DNA from: Solea solea
Lineage: Eukaryota; Chordata; Actinopteri; Pleuronectiformes; Soleidae
DNA: 64,000 nt
Reading direction: 5' to 3'
NCBI RefSeq assembly: GCF_958295425.1
Contig: NC_081145.1
Coordinates: 19,948,465 to 20,012,464 of the forward strand
The translations under genes were made by a program, and so were the position numbers. Every line of letters starts with the position of its first letter. Position 1 is the stretch's first letter. Positions 12,401-24,642 of this stretch are shown piece by piece. Under the pieces are notes generated by a model that saw only the letters and a list, made by a program, of their open reading frames with translations, did not search any database and had not been told where the DNA came from.

Positions 12401-15400
12401 CTGGTTCACCTCCTGACAGCGCTGCTGAACCCTCTGCAGCTCAGCTGTCAGACTCTTCTCCAGTTGACAATACTCTTCAAGGGATGCCCTGAAACATACA
12501 GTGTCCTTATAATGTATGCATGGTTTCCTTCTGCCACGCTATGTTGTGATGAAGTATTTAATTTGCTCTGATAAAGCACCATGGAGTAAACATCTCCTAC
12601 AGCCAAGGACAAAGTGACAACATGTGCTATTGAAGTTATAGTCTTGACATACTCGCAGGTTTTGCTGTAGTCTTCCAGTTTCTCTGCTCTAATCGTCAAA
12701 TCCTCCAGCTGACTCTGGCTGTTCCTGATGCCATGCTGCAGCAGGTGATGTTTCAGATGAATTAAACATATATTAATCACAGAGTTGTTAAAATGTGTGT
12801 TTCTTTCTACATCTCAGTCTGTGTTTGGTAACTTGAAAGGTGAGTGGTATCATCACAAATTGTTTCTCGTACAGTACCTCCACTTCCTTCTTTCTGCGCT
12901 GGACAAAAGCCACATTTTCATAATCAGCTTTCACCTCCCAGTTCAGTTTCTCTGCCTGCTGCCTGAGAACAGCCCCCTGCTTTCGGGCCAGCTCCTTTAG
13001 CTCCTTGTATCGCTCCAGCTGTAGCCAAAAAAATAAACACACAATGAGGATGTCACTCTTTTCTTTTTGTTTTTCCTGAAGCTTTCCAGCAAGCTGTAAG
13101 TATGCACCGTGCATTTAACACCAATGCAAATGTCCAAGTGATTAATCAAAAAAAAAAAAAGACTGTAAGAGTAAATCAGACCCTCCAGGTTTTATAAATT
13201 ATGTGATTGCAGAAATGAACACAAAATGATGTACTCTATGTAGACTATGATATGGTACACAACTTAATTCAAGGTGAAAGGAGTTGATGTCTGATACTCA
13301 CCTGATCTGCTCCTAGCTCAATGTCCCTCCCACTGGAGACTTCCTGCTGTTGGACCTGCTTTTCATAGTTCCTCCAGGTCTTCTCCAGTTCAGCAATCTC
13401 CTGCCGACTCTCTGCAATCTCCTTCTTTTTCATGGCTAGCATATTCTGTTTGCTCTTCAGGGCCTTGCGCAATTCCTCAGCCTTTTTCATGTGATGAGTA
13501 GTGTTCATCTTGGTGCTGATGTACTGGGACCTAAACTGTGACAGGGTATGCTCCTGGGCACTGGGTGAGTAAAACATTTATTTAAACTTTGTTTCACCAA
13601 AAACTCGCATTGAGATTAAAATGTTTTTACATGCAAGACCTATAAAAGACGAACAACTTCCTCTTTTCTACGCTAAAAATAATTTAAAGCGACAAAGATA
13701 TTAAGTTTAGAAATACAAAGTGAGGGATAACCATCCCACCAATCTGTATAAAGTACACAGATGGTTCGCAAAAGCAGAGTTGATGATGATCTCCGTCACC
13801 AAAATTTATGTTTACTTCACACCAATAAAAAGAGATTATTCTCAAATATACTGCAAAATGAAAACATACTGCTTTAAACCTCTACACACAGACCCACCGG
13901 ATTTCCTTCTCAATTTGTTGCTGCTCTCTAGTTAGGCGTCCGTGTTCCTTCTTGTGGGTCTTTAAAGTCTGCTCCAAGGTCATCACCTTGTTGTTCAAAG
14001 CAGTTGCAGCCTGCTGTTTCTCCCCCAGGTTGTCACTGAGAATGCCAATGGCCTTTTCATTATGATAGAGCTCAGTCAGGCTCAGCTTCAGGCGGTTTTG
14101 GTGAAGGTCGTCCAGCAGAGCCTGGAACTTCTCAGCCTGGAAAATAAAGTGGTGGGGAATGTACCTACCAGTCCACAGACATTAATGCTCAATAGAAAGT
14201 CACAAGACGACCACTTATTCCATCATATGTGTCCTGGGAGCACACAGTTGATTTAGGCAATGTAAACTTCCTTGTTGCTCTCTTCTCATCTTCTTTAATT
14301 TCATCAGAAATCGTTTTTTAAATAAAATATTTTCAGTTATACAGTGTAGCAACTCCTCTGAACATTAAACAGTAAATATTAAATCATTAGTGGTGTCTCT
14401 CAGATGCTTTGTAACAGAAACAGGACACATCGTCTTTTTTGTACAACCTTACCTCCCTTTTCTCCTGGAACACCTGCTTCCTCTCCACATTGGCAGCTCT
14501 CTTCTTGTTAAAGTGGAACTGGGTGTCCTCTCTGGCCTTTGCCAGTGCCATTTTCTTCTTCTCGTACTCAGCAGCATACTCACTCGACTGGCTGATTAGC
14601 TCAAACATCTTGGTCCTCTCCTTTGGATCCTTTAAAGCTATGGACTCCACTGCCCCCTGGTGACCAGCATTGTGATTTTTTTTACCATTGTGTTTTTGCA
14701 TTTAATGTTTATATAATGCAATCCTGATACACACTGGCATCTTACCTGGAACACCAGACAGTTTTGAGCTTTGGTCACAATGCCAATCTTTTGAAGCTCC
14801 TCCATATATTTGGCATGACTAACAGTTCGACCATTGATGCAATACTCAGTGGAATTACCTGAAAAATACAGATGACCAGTTTTAACTCAAGAATGCATTT
14901 ATTCTGAGGAGAAATAGGAATCAAGCTTAAAAGTAGCAGAAGCAAGTGTGCAGTATATTTGTGAATTATTAACATTACTAACTTAATCAGAGTAAAGCTC
15001 TTCTGTTTTGTGTTTTGGTTTAGGTCTTAGCAGTGCAGCATCTATTATTTCCCTCGACTTGAGTTTGTGAGCCAACTAAAGCAGTGGTTCCCAATCTTTT
15101 TACCTTAAAGCTCCCCTTGCTTGTGTCCAAGACAAACCAGACCCCTAACCTTAATTCACAGATTATCTTTTGAGTTATGCAGCTCAAAAAAAACAATGGA
15201 TCAGAAATCATAATCTCCTTCGCAGAGGTGAGAAAGCACTCAGAGAGCAAACATCCACCAGAGGCTGCTCAGTTTCCCATTTCACAGTATCACTGACCTA
15301 CATGATTTGAGTTTACAAACAGTATATTTTTCAAGGTTAACAATAGTCTTTTAAAAAACATCCTGAATCCAGCTTCTGGATCATCACCAAAATAACTAGT

Positions 15401-16455
15401 AACACCAGTGTGATACAAACCCATTTCCACTCATCAAACTAAACTCACCACTGATCCTCCGTCTGAAGACGGTCACCTGGTCCTCATCATCACAGTAGTG
15501 TAAGGCAACACTGGTGGTGTCAGACACAGGCTGCCCAACGTGGGCTCCATGGACTAAGTCTCTGAGGTGCTTTACCCGGAGGACGGCAGCCCGATCCCCC
15601 ATGGCGAAGCTCAGGGCATCCATCACGTTGGACTTGCCTAGTATAATGTGAAATGTTTTACAGCAGTCATTCCCAGAGACGGGATCAGGACCCAAAGATG
15701 GGTTTCAGGTGTTTTTTGAGGTAGTACTCTTTATCTGTTGTGTTTTTTGTAACACATGCATTAAATTAGGTTGTAATTTATTTGTCAAACATTGCCCAGG
15801 AATGGATTGTTTACCTATTCAAAGTAAATTCAGATATTGCAGTAAATAATAGTCCTAATTGTTACATTATGTACAAATTTGTTCTTCTAATGGTTTTTAC
15901 TGTACATTGGGTTGTGACAGTTTAAAAAAGTTTGTTAGACCATTCTAAGAAGTTAGGGAAAGAGATGTATAGAATATATTTGAAAAATTCAGTGTCTGAA
16001 TTGAAAAAAATGCAGTGAATGAAGTGTTTATTCTGTAATTAACAAAACCAAGTTAATGCAAATCTGACAGTGGGTTTCAAACTGGATTAAAACTTTTAAC
16101 TAAAAATATACGTTTAATAACTAGACCTGGTGCAGCATATTAATGGAAGCAAACTTCTTCACTTGAGCTAAATATAAAAATTGGCATTAAATATAAATAT
16201 AAAATTGTACATAAACTACAAGAAGTATATTTTATTCAGCCATTTACGCATAAATGATGTAGCAATTTAAGTTTCATGCTAAAAACCTGTTAGCATTGAC
16301 AGCTAGCTTTAGCTTTCGCTGGAGACAGTTTATAGAACCTACTTACCTGAGCCATTTGTACCAATTATGCAATTAAATTTCATGAAAGGACCGATAATTT
16401 GCTTCCCTCGCCACGACTTGAAGTTTTCCACGCCAAGTTGTTTCAAATAGCCCAT
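6496..16455 (-). CDS. SMC1B, meiosis-specific cohesin ATPase subunit (complete, 25 exons)
   Basis: SMC1-beta pairs with SMC3 in meiotic cohesin. Exons, 5' to 3' on the minus strand: 16347-16455, 15449-15637, 14746-14858, 14453-14656, 13898-14136, 13302-13560, 12878-13018, 12653-12735, 12281-12488, 11902-12087, 11576-11767, 11354-11500, 10555-10692, 10241-10357, 9910-10016, 9645-9786, 9407-9552, 8768-8921, 8116-8214, 7833-7989, 7570-7724, 7133-7284, 6945-7014, 6725-6835, 6496-6639. They sum to 3762 bases, exactly 1254 codons (1253 aa), with every junction GT-AG and in phase. The start is [20 protein letters not shown]. Walker A is GTNGSGKS, split across exons 1 and 2. Exons 5-9 and 13-20 are coiled coil and exons 9-12 the hinge. 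The C-terminal head has [15 protein letters not shown] and Walker [21 protein letters not shown] and HGAHVG match SMC1B better than SMC1A. Confidence 0.95.
9083..9240. repeat. Dispersed teleost repeat with a TCAAG pentamer run, in an smc1b intron
   Basis: A (TCAAG)n run at 9084-9105 is followed by GTAGTTTATTTGTCAAATG and the tract CTCAGACCCACGGTGCAA. I recognise this order as a common dispersed fish repeat. It is intronic, between smc1b exons 17 and 18. The family name is not certain. Confidence 0.45.
15081..15190. mobile_element. hAT-like element end (fragment)
   Basis: Begins GCAGTGGTTCCCAATCTTTT, typical of the terminal inverted repeat of many fish hAT-type nonautonomous elements. No matching right end is seen, so this is a truncated remnant in the smc1b intron between exons 2 and 3. 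Confidence 0.4.
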
Positions 16456-16560
16456 TTTGAATTCACTCTTTCCAGAAGACTGGAGCTGCTAACTCCTGCA
16501 GATTGAGTAATGGACAGAACGATCGACGGGATTAGACACAGGCGGGAAAGTTAAGGTACT
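16456..16560 (-). promoter_or_regulatory. smc1b 5' flank with an E2F-type site
   Basis: On the minus strand, TTTCCCGCC lies at 16549-16541, about 85-95 bases upstream of the smc1b ATG. It matches the E2F consensus TTTSSCGC. No TATA box is evident. The transcription start is not known from sequence, so the site may be promoter or 5'UTR. Confidence 0.45.
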
Positions 16561-17163
16561 CCTCCATTTTAAACTCTCTCTTTTTGTGTACGCGCCCGCG
16601 TATTTACGTGTACGTGTGTGTACACTTGTTTTATTTCACTTAAACTCACTAGTTTTCATGCGAATCAAAGCTTAGCTCTAATGAGGCTGAACCGAAAATC
16701 TTGTCAAAGTTATGTGAAATGTGGTTAGCTTAAGTTCAGGCTTTAGGTTGAGGCATTAACATGTTATAGGATGAGGACACACCACCTCAGTTTTGTCTGC
16801 AACTTTTCATTATAATTGTAAGAGCTGCTGCACGGTGTAACTTATGGGTTAAAAAAGGGACATATTCTTCATTTTTATTGTTTCCATAAAAGCCTTTGCT
16901 TTCACCACATAGTGTTGTTGCCACCTGGGTGGGGCTTTAATGGAAATATGAAGACTTAATTTATGGCATAAATGATCTGTGTTATCACGTACATTACTAA
17001 TGTCTTACTACTGCTGTGTCTCTGTACAGCAGATTAAACAAGAAGTGCTAAGGAGACCAAAACTGTCTTTCTTGTGACTAAGTAGATACAAAAAAACATC
17101 GAAGATATTCATTGACTTATGAAATTGAAAGGGAAGAAACACAACATTATTGGTCTATGTGAC
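16561..17163. other. Spacer between smc1b and the carboxypeptidase gene
   Basis: About 600 bases between the smc1b 5' end and the cpa2 3' end. I see no ORF with splice sites, no RNA gene and no clear repeat. Confidence 0.4.
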
Positions 17164-17169
17164 TTTATT
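17164..17169 (-). terminator. Poly(A) signal of the carboxypeptidase gene
   Basis: AATAAA on the minus strand, in the context CAATAAAGTC, about 460 bases downstream of the stop codon at 17628-17626. Confidence 0.4.
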
Positions 17170-17625
17170 GGTCAGTCTTAAAGTAAGATAGCGTAAATCT
17201 GAGGAGGAAGCAACCATGTCTCACAAAAACACATTACCACACAATTTATCTGCATTAAAAAAAAAAAATGATAGAAACATAATTATATGTGTATGTTTAT
17301 AAAATGTTGATACTATGAAGAAAAACCATGACCTAACCACTGTCCCTTATCACATTCATATCCAGGAAATGGTTATCGTCATGAAGGCGATGATATCCAG
17401 TTCCTTCCATTTACTAACCTACTGTAATGCATGTGTTGCTCACTGTGCATGACTACATTCTTATCCAGGAAATGGTCGTCATCACCTTCATTTCCTCAAA
17501 GCATTATGAGCAAAACAAAGAGATAAATCATTTATGTCTTATGAAATATTAATGAGAATGCAGGTCAGTCTTATGGGAACATATTTTTGACAAAAGTCCA
17601 CCCATGCTTATTCATCTCTTAATCA

Positions 17626-20600
17626 TCAATAAGGATGGTCCCGGACGTACTCCATGATATGTTTAAGGCCCAGCCAGGTCTCAGTAGCGGTTGGAATGAT
17701 CTGATTAGATGGCAGTACGAAACCGTAGCGACCGGTGTCCCTCAGCTCAAAGGCAAATGAGTATTTGATACCCAGATTGTAGGACCAGTCAATGCTGCCA
17801 CCACTGGCTTGATCTGAGGAGATGAAGACACATGAGTCATATACTGTAGTGGCAACAGTGTAAGCATCAGTAATAATAATAACATTGTTGTTTGCCACAC
17901 TGTCGTGATTGTATATGAACTGCAATATTTAGATATTTAGAACTCAAACTAAGGGTTTTGAACCAAAGAAAACAACAAGTATTGCTGGCAAATGCAGTTT
18001 TATAATATATGAATGTAATAGGAAGTTTTTTCTTATGAAGTAGTAAAGCAAAGGTTAAAAGGTTCTTACAGATGATGTTGCAGATGCTTCCAACTTTGTA
18101 CCTGGTGCCATAGAGAGAAGTGAGTTTCTGTACTGCAGCTCTGCCAACCGAGTCCTTCAGGGACAAAACAAGGACATTATAGTAATGTTAGGATATAAGC
18201 TCTCCATTTATACCAAGAGAACAAGAGAACGGCTGTCATAGTGTTGTCCTTTTTAAGTTTTCTACTTTAACAAACTCAACTTAAATAAAGGAAGAGATTT
18301 GTTAGTTCAGCCTTACCTAGTTTAGAAGCTGCCTCAGATAAGATACCATCATTTAAAATATGATGCTAAATTTTACCCACTTTACAAGGCAGACATCTCC
18401 CCCTGTGAGGGAAATCCCAATCTGCCACATGCCTCCCTACAGTTCAATTTCTCATTTCTTACCAGCTCTTGCTGATGGGGCACGTTGTGACAGGAATAAC
18501 CATAGGGGTACATGAGCAGCTGCGAGTAGGCGTGCACAGAGATGAAAGACTTGAAGTTGCCGTGACTCTTGACGAAGTTCACCACGTTTTTAACCTCGAT
18601 CTCAGAGTGAGCCGAGGGGCCGTGGTAGGAATCGGAGCAGGGGTTCCTACTGGCACCAGGACCTGAAGGGGAGATTCAAAACTGTCTGGCACACATAATA
18701 ACAACACAGAAAAGTATGGATAACTCAGTGGGATTTTTGGTACAGACTGGCAGCTCCCATTCAGTTTAAACAGTTTATGACATAGTTTTACATGAACACA
18801 GATTGGCACTCAGTAGCTGCATTGGATTGCATACAATGCAGTTCTATTCTATGACAATTTGACATTCTTCTGCCCACTAGTCCAATATTTGTATAGGTTA
18901 CATATAATATATTTGTATTAATAAAACATTAATCTATACTCTGTAGGCAGCATATGGAAATAGAGAGCATCACTCTTTTTTACACTCACCAGCAAAGCCA
19001 GCATCCCAGTTCCTGTTGGGATCTACACCACGACACATTGAGCCCGAGTTCCTGGAGCGGGTCTTACGCCACATGCGGTCCTGTACATCAGATCACTTCA
19101 CTTAATACAAATAATAATTTTCATTCAACAATTTATACTTGTACTTATACTTATATACTTGTACATTTAGCTATAAGTTTACTGTTTAATCGAGTTGTGG
19201 TGACATACTGCAGAGTGGGTGTAAGCGTAGCCGTCAGGGTTGGCCAGGATCAGCATGTAAATATCCATGTTGTTCAGAAGAGAAGTCACAGAGACGTCCT
19301 TAGAGTAGTCAGTGGCAATCTAAGCAAACACACTGATTAGACAAGGCATTCTCTCAAACACAAAACAATGTTTTATTACTTATGTATGTGAGCAGAGACG
19401 ATCACAAAGACAATTCACAATACACTCTGTGTAGCGGAGAAACAAGGAAGACACATTTATTTATAAAGACAGTTTAAGAAAGTAAATGTAAAGCCAAATG
19501 TACTGAGATAGAAGTTTACCTTGGGTCTAAAACCAACAATAACAAATGTAGTATTATACAGTAGCCTGTGTGAAGAATATACAATGAAATTATGCTTAAG
19601 AAAAACTGAGGATCCTTTCATTTGAGCAACTAAAATCAGTTTTTGTGTATTTTAGGTCATTTGACTAATAATGTCAGCTTCATTAATCATACTACAGCTT
19701 TTAAAATGCACCTCCAAGATTATTTTCTTCTAATGTTTTTTCTGTCTCACTCAGACAGTATAGTTCCACAGCCTACCTTGTTGGCTGTCCACACTCCAGT
19801 GGCCTGAGACACCCACTCTCTGGAGTGAATTCCTGTGTCAATCCAGATGGCAGGACGCTTGGAGCCACCAGTGCTGAACTAAACATGAAGGAAAACATCC
19901 TTAAGACGCCGCAGGTGTTGTATAAAGTCAAATACACTTTACACAAAAAGGACTTTTTACTTTAGTTATAACAAAACTAACTCACTATTACCACATTTAT
20001 CACCATATGGTGCTCAGACATGCAGGTATGAACACATGTAATTGTAATGTTGACATTTATGTCATGTCATGGACGAGGTATCCTACCTTGAGCACATACA
20101 TGGGCCTGTTCTCATAGGACCTCCCAATTTCCTGCTTGGTGACCAGATTAGGGTGCTGAGCCACCAGGTCGTCCATCCAGCTGTAGAGCTGTGTGAGACA
20201 GTCAAGCGTTCAAGATTAGAAGATTATTGGTTAATTGCATTTCAGTGCCTGTCACTGGAGATGGCTTTGCAAAGGGCTGCATGTTCTTGTTATGCTATTT
20301 TCTCTGAATTTATTTATTTTAAATAATTAGAATTGTTTATCACTCTCTTATTAAAGAGCAGCTTATGTTAATGTTTACCGTCAAATAAGTACACTGTTAC
20401 CTTTATATAGTTACTAGATTCTAATATTTGAAACTTACTTCATATTGTACTTACTGATAAATCATGCATATTTATTTAGCCCAAGCCCAATTCCTTGACC
20501 TTGGCCACTACAACATTTTTGACTCAATTGTGAGACAAAAACTCTAATAATACTTCAAATGTAGGCATGATATAATATCATTTAATATAATATAATAAGT

Positions 20601-22168
20601 GAATAAGTGTGTGTATATATGCATGTATAGCCTACTGTCTCAAGAGAATGATAGGCCCCAAAGTTGAAGCTTCTGGTGTTGCGCTCCTGCATCTTGTTCT
20701 TCTCCATCTCAGTCTTCTCCTCATCGAGAACATCCTAAAAGTGACATGTGACATTTCAGCATTCAACATCATTATCACAACTTTATCACGATCAAACTAA
20801 GCCCCAGGATTCGATGATCAGTGAGCAGTGATAGATCGATGCATATGTCAAAATTGAGTGTGCAATTTACAAACCTGGAGGTTGTCAATCATGACAGTGA
20901 AGGGGATGGAGTGGGCTTGAAGGTGCTCCTTCACAGAGCTCAAACTGGCATATGGGACTCGGATGTCAACAGGAAGCTCAGTGGAGACAGGATGGAGCCA
21001 AAAGTCCAGCTGGGATCAAATAGGCATAGAGGAATCACATCATTTGCCTCAACACAGTGGATTGAACTAGATTGAAAGTGTAGTGTGCAGAATGGATCAT
21101 TTTTCAAATGATTCAGGGAACATGGACTAGTGACAAATGGCACGAAGCTAAACAAGAACGTTCTGTCATAATCTTTAGCGTGATGGTGTCAGTGTGAACT
21201 GAGAACTTGTTAACATCAGTATGAGGGGTGTCTTTTAATCCTCCTCTCCTATCCAATATACAGCACTAGCATTCCTGTACCTTATACTGTCTATTTATTA
21301 GATGTGAGATATATGGGAGGTACTGATTAGATTTAAGCATTGCTGTCTCCTCCTGTGTGGCTAATCCTTGCCTTCACTGCAGTGGATTTTACTTACGCTG
21401 AAATTTAAGCTACCTACACTTACCTACACGTATGTTTTCACATCATGCAAATTGTTTTCCAGTCTTCTTTCTTCAAATCCATCATTCCTTTACACGCCAA
21501 CTGCTTTTAACAGCATTTGCCACGTTGAACTTCAGCTTTATTATAAACTTGATACAGTTATTATTAACTATACAATGGTGTTAGTGTTTTGTATGAAAGC
21601 AAACTATTATAGCTGAGAAAAGGTGAATGTTGGTGTTGATATTTTGTGTGTTTATGTTTATACCTCCCACTCCTCTTTCGTCTCCAGTGCCCGCAGGAGT
21701 CGGATCTCTTCCTCAGACCTTACATTGATCCTAATGACCTGATCTCTGGAATGAAAGTCAGTAAAGTCAACATTATTGAATATGCAATCTGTGTTAAGAT
21801 GTCAATTACTTTTCATTTTGAAAAGAAGACTCCGCCTAATCAAGATTAAATATGAAACATAAGCCCAAATCTGTGGCGTACTTTATATTGTATATATATA
21901 CTAATATTTATTATTGTGTATGGTGTCACCACATTTATCTGGAGCAGTTGCAAAGCCAGCAGCTGGCATCATAGCAAGTATTAATAAACTCTGTTGACAC
22001 CACAAATGTTGACACCAGTTAATGAGGATCCTTACATGTTGTCATAAATTAAACTCAGAGAAAAGACTGCTCTTCTTGCGAAATGCAGCGATAAACGTAC
22101 CCATTGAAAAATCTCTCAGCTTCAGCCGCAGCCACAAGCACCAACGCCAACCAGACCAGGCCTTTCAT
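17626..22168 (-). CDS. Preprocarboxypeptidase A, CPA2-like (complete, 11 exons)
   Basis: Secreted pancreatic zinc exopeptidase that removes C-terminal hydrophobic and aromatic residues. Exons, 5' to 3': 22101-22168, 21664-21745, 20875-21009, 20636-20734, 20087-20188, 19777-19878, 19209-19319, 18990-19080, 18463-18662, 18070-18154, 17626-17813. They total 1263 bases (420 aa plus stop), in phase throughout. Residues 1-17 are a signal peptide ([17 protein letters not shown]). A propeptide follows, with likely tryptic activation after ERNTR near residue 118. Zinc ligands are H180, E183 and H307. R238, N255 and R256 bind substrate, Y359 is the mobile tyrosine and E381 is catalytic. Subtracting 111 gives bovine CPA numbering with no slip. 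I366 (Ile255) excludes carboxypeptidase B. M314, S365 and A379 (Met203, Ser254, Ala268) are the CPA2-type pocket residues. Confidence 0.93.
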
Positions 22169-22194
22169 GTTGTCTGACGATCCACTCCGTGTGA

Positions 22195-22262
22195 CAGTGT
22201 GTGACAAGCATCAGTTCTTTTAGTCTAATATAATGAGCAGACAGGTGTACCCTTCCCACGTA
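22195..22262 (-). promoter_or_regulatory. Candidate acinar (PTF1-type) promoter of the carboxypeptidase gene
   Basis: Upstream of the ATG at 22168, a TATA-like ATTATATTA on the minus strand (about 22234-22226) lies next to a bipartite motif. Read on the plus strand this is E-box CAGGTG (22242-22247) followed after 5 bases by TTCCCA (22253-22258). E-box plus TTTCCCA-like box at one helical turn is the binding arrangement of PTF1, the acinar-cell regulator of digestive enzyme genes. Confidence 0.45.
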
Positions 22263-24400
22263 ACACAGTTCACAGTTCAAGTTATTTTTGAAAGACAAAC
22301 ATGGTGATTAAGCTTTGTATCATTTTCCCCAGTGCTCAGCTGCAGATACAAGCGGTTTCCCCAGATATTTTACTGACTCGAGTAAACTCTGGTATAAACA
22401 TTTAAGAACATAATTCTGTATAATCTGGCATCTGGTATTATATATCCTTAATCTGTTAAAGCTGTAGTCATGTGTAACTTAAAAATATATGAAAATCTAA
22501 ATGAAAGTCTATAACATTCTTGTTCCCACTATGCTGATTAAGACTACCAGTTCCACACGACTCTTTCTGTGTCGCCCAAACACTGCCTCGCATTACAAAC
22601 ACTAAGATGGGGTGAGATGGCTGCCAATGAAGTATGGCTACAAGCAACAAGCGCCCATGTCAAATTTGGATTCTGTTTATTGGAATTGAAAATCAGTAAC
22701 ATGGTGTTAATATATGGTATTCACCATGGGAAACGTTCCTTTTTGCTTCTAATATAAATGAAATGTTAGGAGGGAGACTTCTGATCAGACAGATTGATGG
22801 ATGTCAGGTGGTGGAGAGGAGAAGGAGGCGTTATACTGAGAAGTATAAAGCGTCAGGCATGTGGTGTGGAAAGTTTTCCACCAGATGATAAACTTTATCA
22901 TTGGGGAAAAGGTGTGCGTGCGTGCGTGTGTGTATGTGTGTGTGTGTGTTTGCCAGCTCTGCAGTCACTTTCATTTACCTTTGTGCAGCCGCCTCACTCT
23001 GCTACATGTAAATGTATAGTGTTTCCTATAATGACCTCCCATGTTAGTTCAGCGGCCACATACAGCACAATTTAATCTCAAGTGGGCAGGACCAGTCAAA
23101 TAATAGCATAACAACCTATTAACAACAAGCACTCCGAATGAATTAAGTGTCTTTTTTACAAAACAACCTGAAATTTCTTGAGAAAAATAAGTGCAATTTC
23201 AACAATATTATGCCTCAGGTAACCATTTACAAAGGCACAAAACATTTAGCCGCAGGTATCTGGAGCTGAAAAATATAATAGTAGTCATAATAGTCAAAGT
23301 GTTTAGTGCAGTTTCATTGTTGAACCACAGTGTGCAACATCTGCGCAGCTGTCACTTCTTCCTCTCTCTTTCTCTCCCTCCCAAGTTGACCCATTTTTCA
23401 TCCACTTTTATCTAATGCTCATTTGAATGTCTCATGTAACTCTGCTGCTCTGTGATGCTTCCCTGTTGCTGCACAGAGCAGACAGGTTCACGTTCCCACA
23501 GCTGCTGACACTTGATATACTATCATTTCAATGAATACCTTGCTTTAAAACCACTAAATACACTTACTTATGTGTTTGATTTGTCTATACTATCCAGTTA
23601 AAATGTAGTAGTCGTGTTGTAAGACTCTGTGTTAGTGGGTGGATTCACATGCTGCAGACTGTCTGTCAACATGCAGCCATGGCTGAAATTCTCCATCTAC
23701 TCACTCCGGCCGCTTTGCAGAGCAAATGGTTTTCTGCTTACATTGGGGAGATGGGAAGTGCTTGACTTGTTTATTTAATATGATTAAAATGAACTGTGTT
23801 TTGAAAGTATAGAAAGCCCTTTAGTGTAAATAGTCAAATTTGCCATGCTCCAAAGATTAGCCACAGCACCTTCATTACTCCCTGTGCCAGTATCATATGT
23901 GTAACCTGCAGCCTGCCAACCTCGATCCTCTGGATCTGAAATCTTTACATTTGCCAAAATACAAACAAAAGTCATGCAACATCGCAGCTTGATCACAAAA
24001 ATCTATCCAAGACATCTGAATTTGGAGCTCAGCCGCTGACTAACACTATTTGCAGTATAATTTGGAGTGGTCTTGATTCACATTTTCCCTTTGCTATTTG
24101 TCTTTCTTCACTCTTTCCTCGGGCCAGCTGCTGTTAACAGCTTCTACTTAGTGTGTCTTAAATGACCGTCTTGATACTCCACTCACTCTGCCTCCCACCT
24201 GCTGCATCCTCAGCTTTCATCACTGCTGCTCCCATGGTTTCCTTCATTAAAAACAGCCTTGGATCCATCCTTGGTTTATCTTCAGCAGCGGGCATATGAT
24301 GTGTTATATATAATGGCAATATTCACAGTAATATTCACAGTATTTTTCACTTCTTTTTTTCCCGTTTTTGGGAATGTGAAAATAGTGTAATCAGCGAGAC
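22263..24400. other. Intergenic region between cpa2 and the troponin I array
   Basis: The genes here point away from each other (cpa2 on -, tnni2 on +). It contains a GT microsatellite (about 22915-22950). I found no exon set with consistent splice sites. Confidence 0.4.
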
Positions 24401-24417
24401 AATCTTGAAGGCAGGGG

Positions 24418-24642
24418 TTATTTATAATGGTCAGTGAGGGTGGAGGTTTTTTGGGGGTGGGTGGGTGTGTGAAGGGAATGTTAGTGGTGAGCCTATTGGT
24501 CTATGAGTAAATCAACTTCCATAAAGAGAAAGATGGGGTCTCCTTTGCCTTTGGAGATTGCAATATAAACCAACTTATGGTCCCAAAACTGAGCTGCCAC
24601 CCAAACCTGTTGCTCCACTCTGTTTCTATCTGCAGATAAAAG
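24418..24642 (+). promoter_or_regulatory. Promoter and noncoding exon 1 of troponin I gene A
   Basis: MEF2-type site TTATTTATAA at 24418-24427; inverted CCAAT box ATTGG at 24495-24499; CCATAAAGAG (CArG-like) at 24519-24528; TATAAA at 24564-24569. Noncoding exon 1 starts near 24595 and ends at 24642 before the donor GTGAGA. The same ordered elements precede the other five troponin I copies. Confidence 0.7.
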
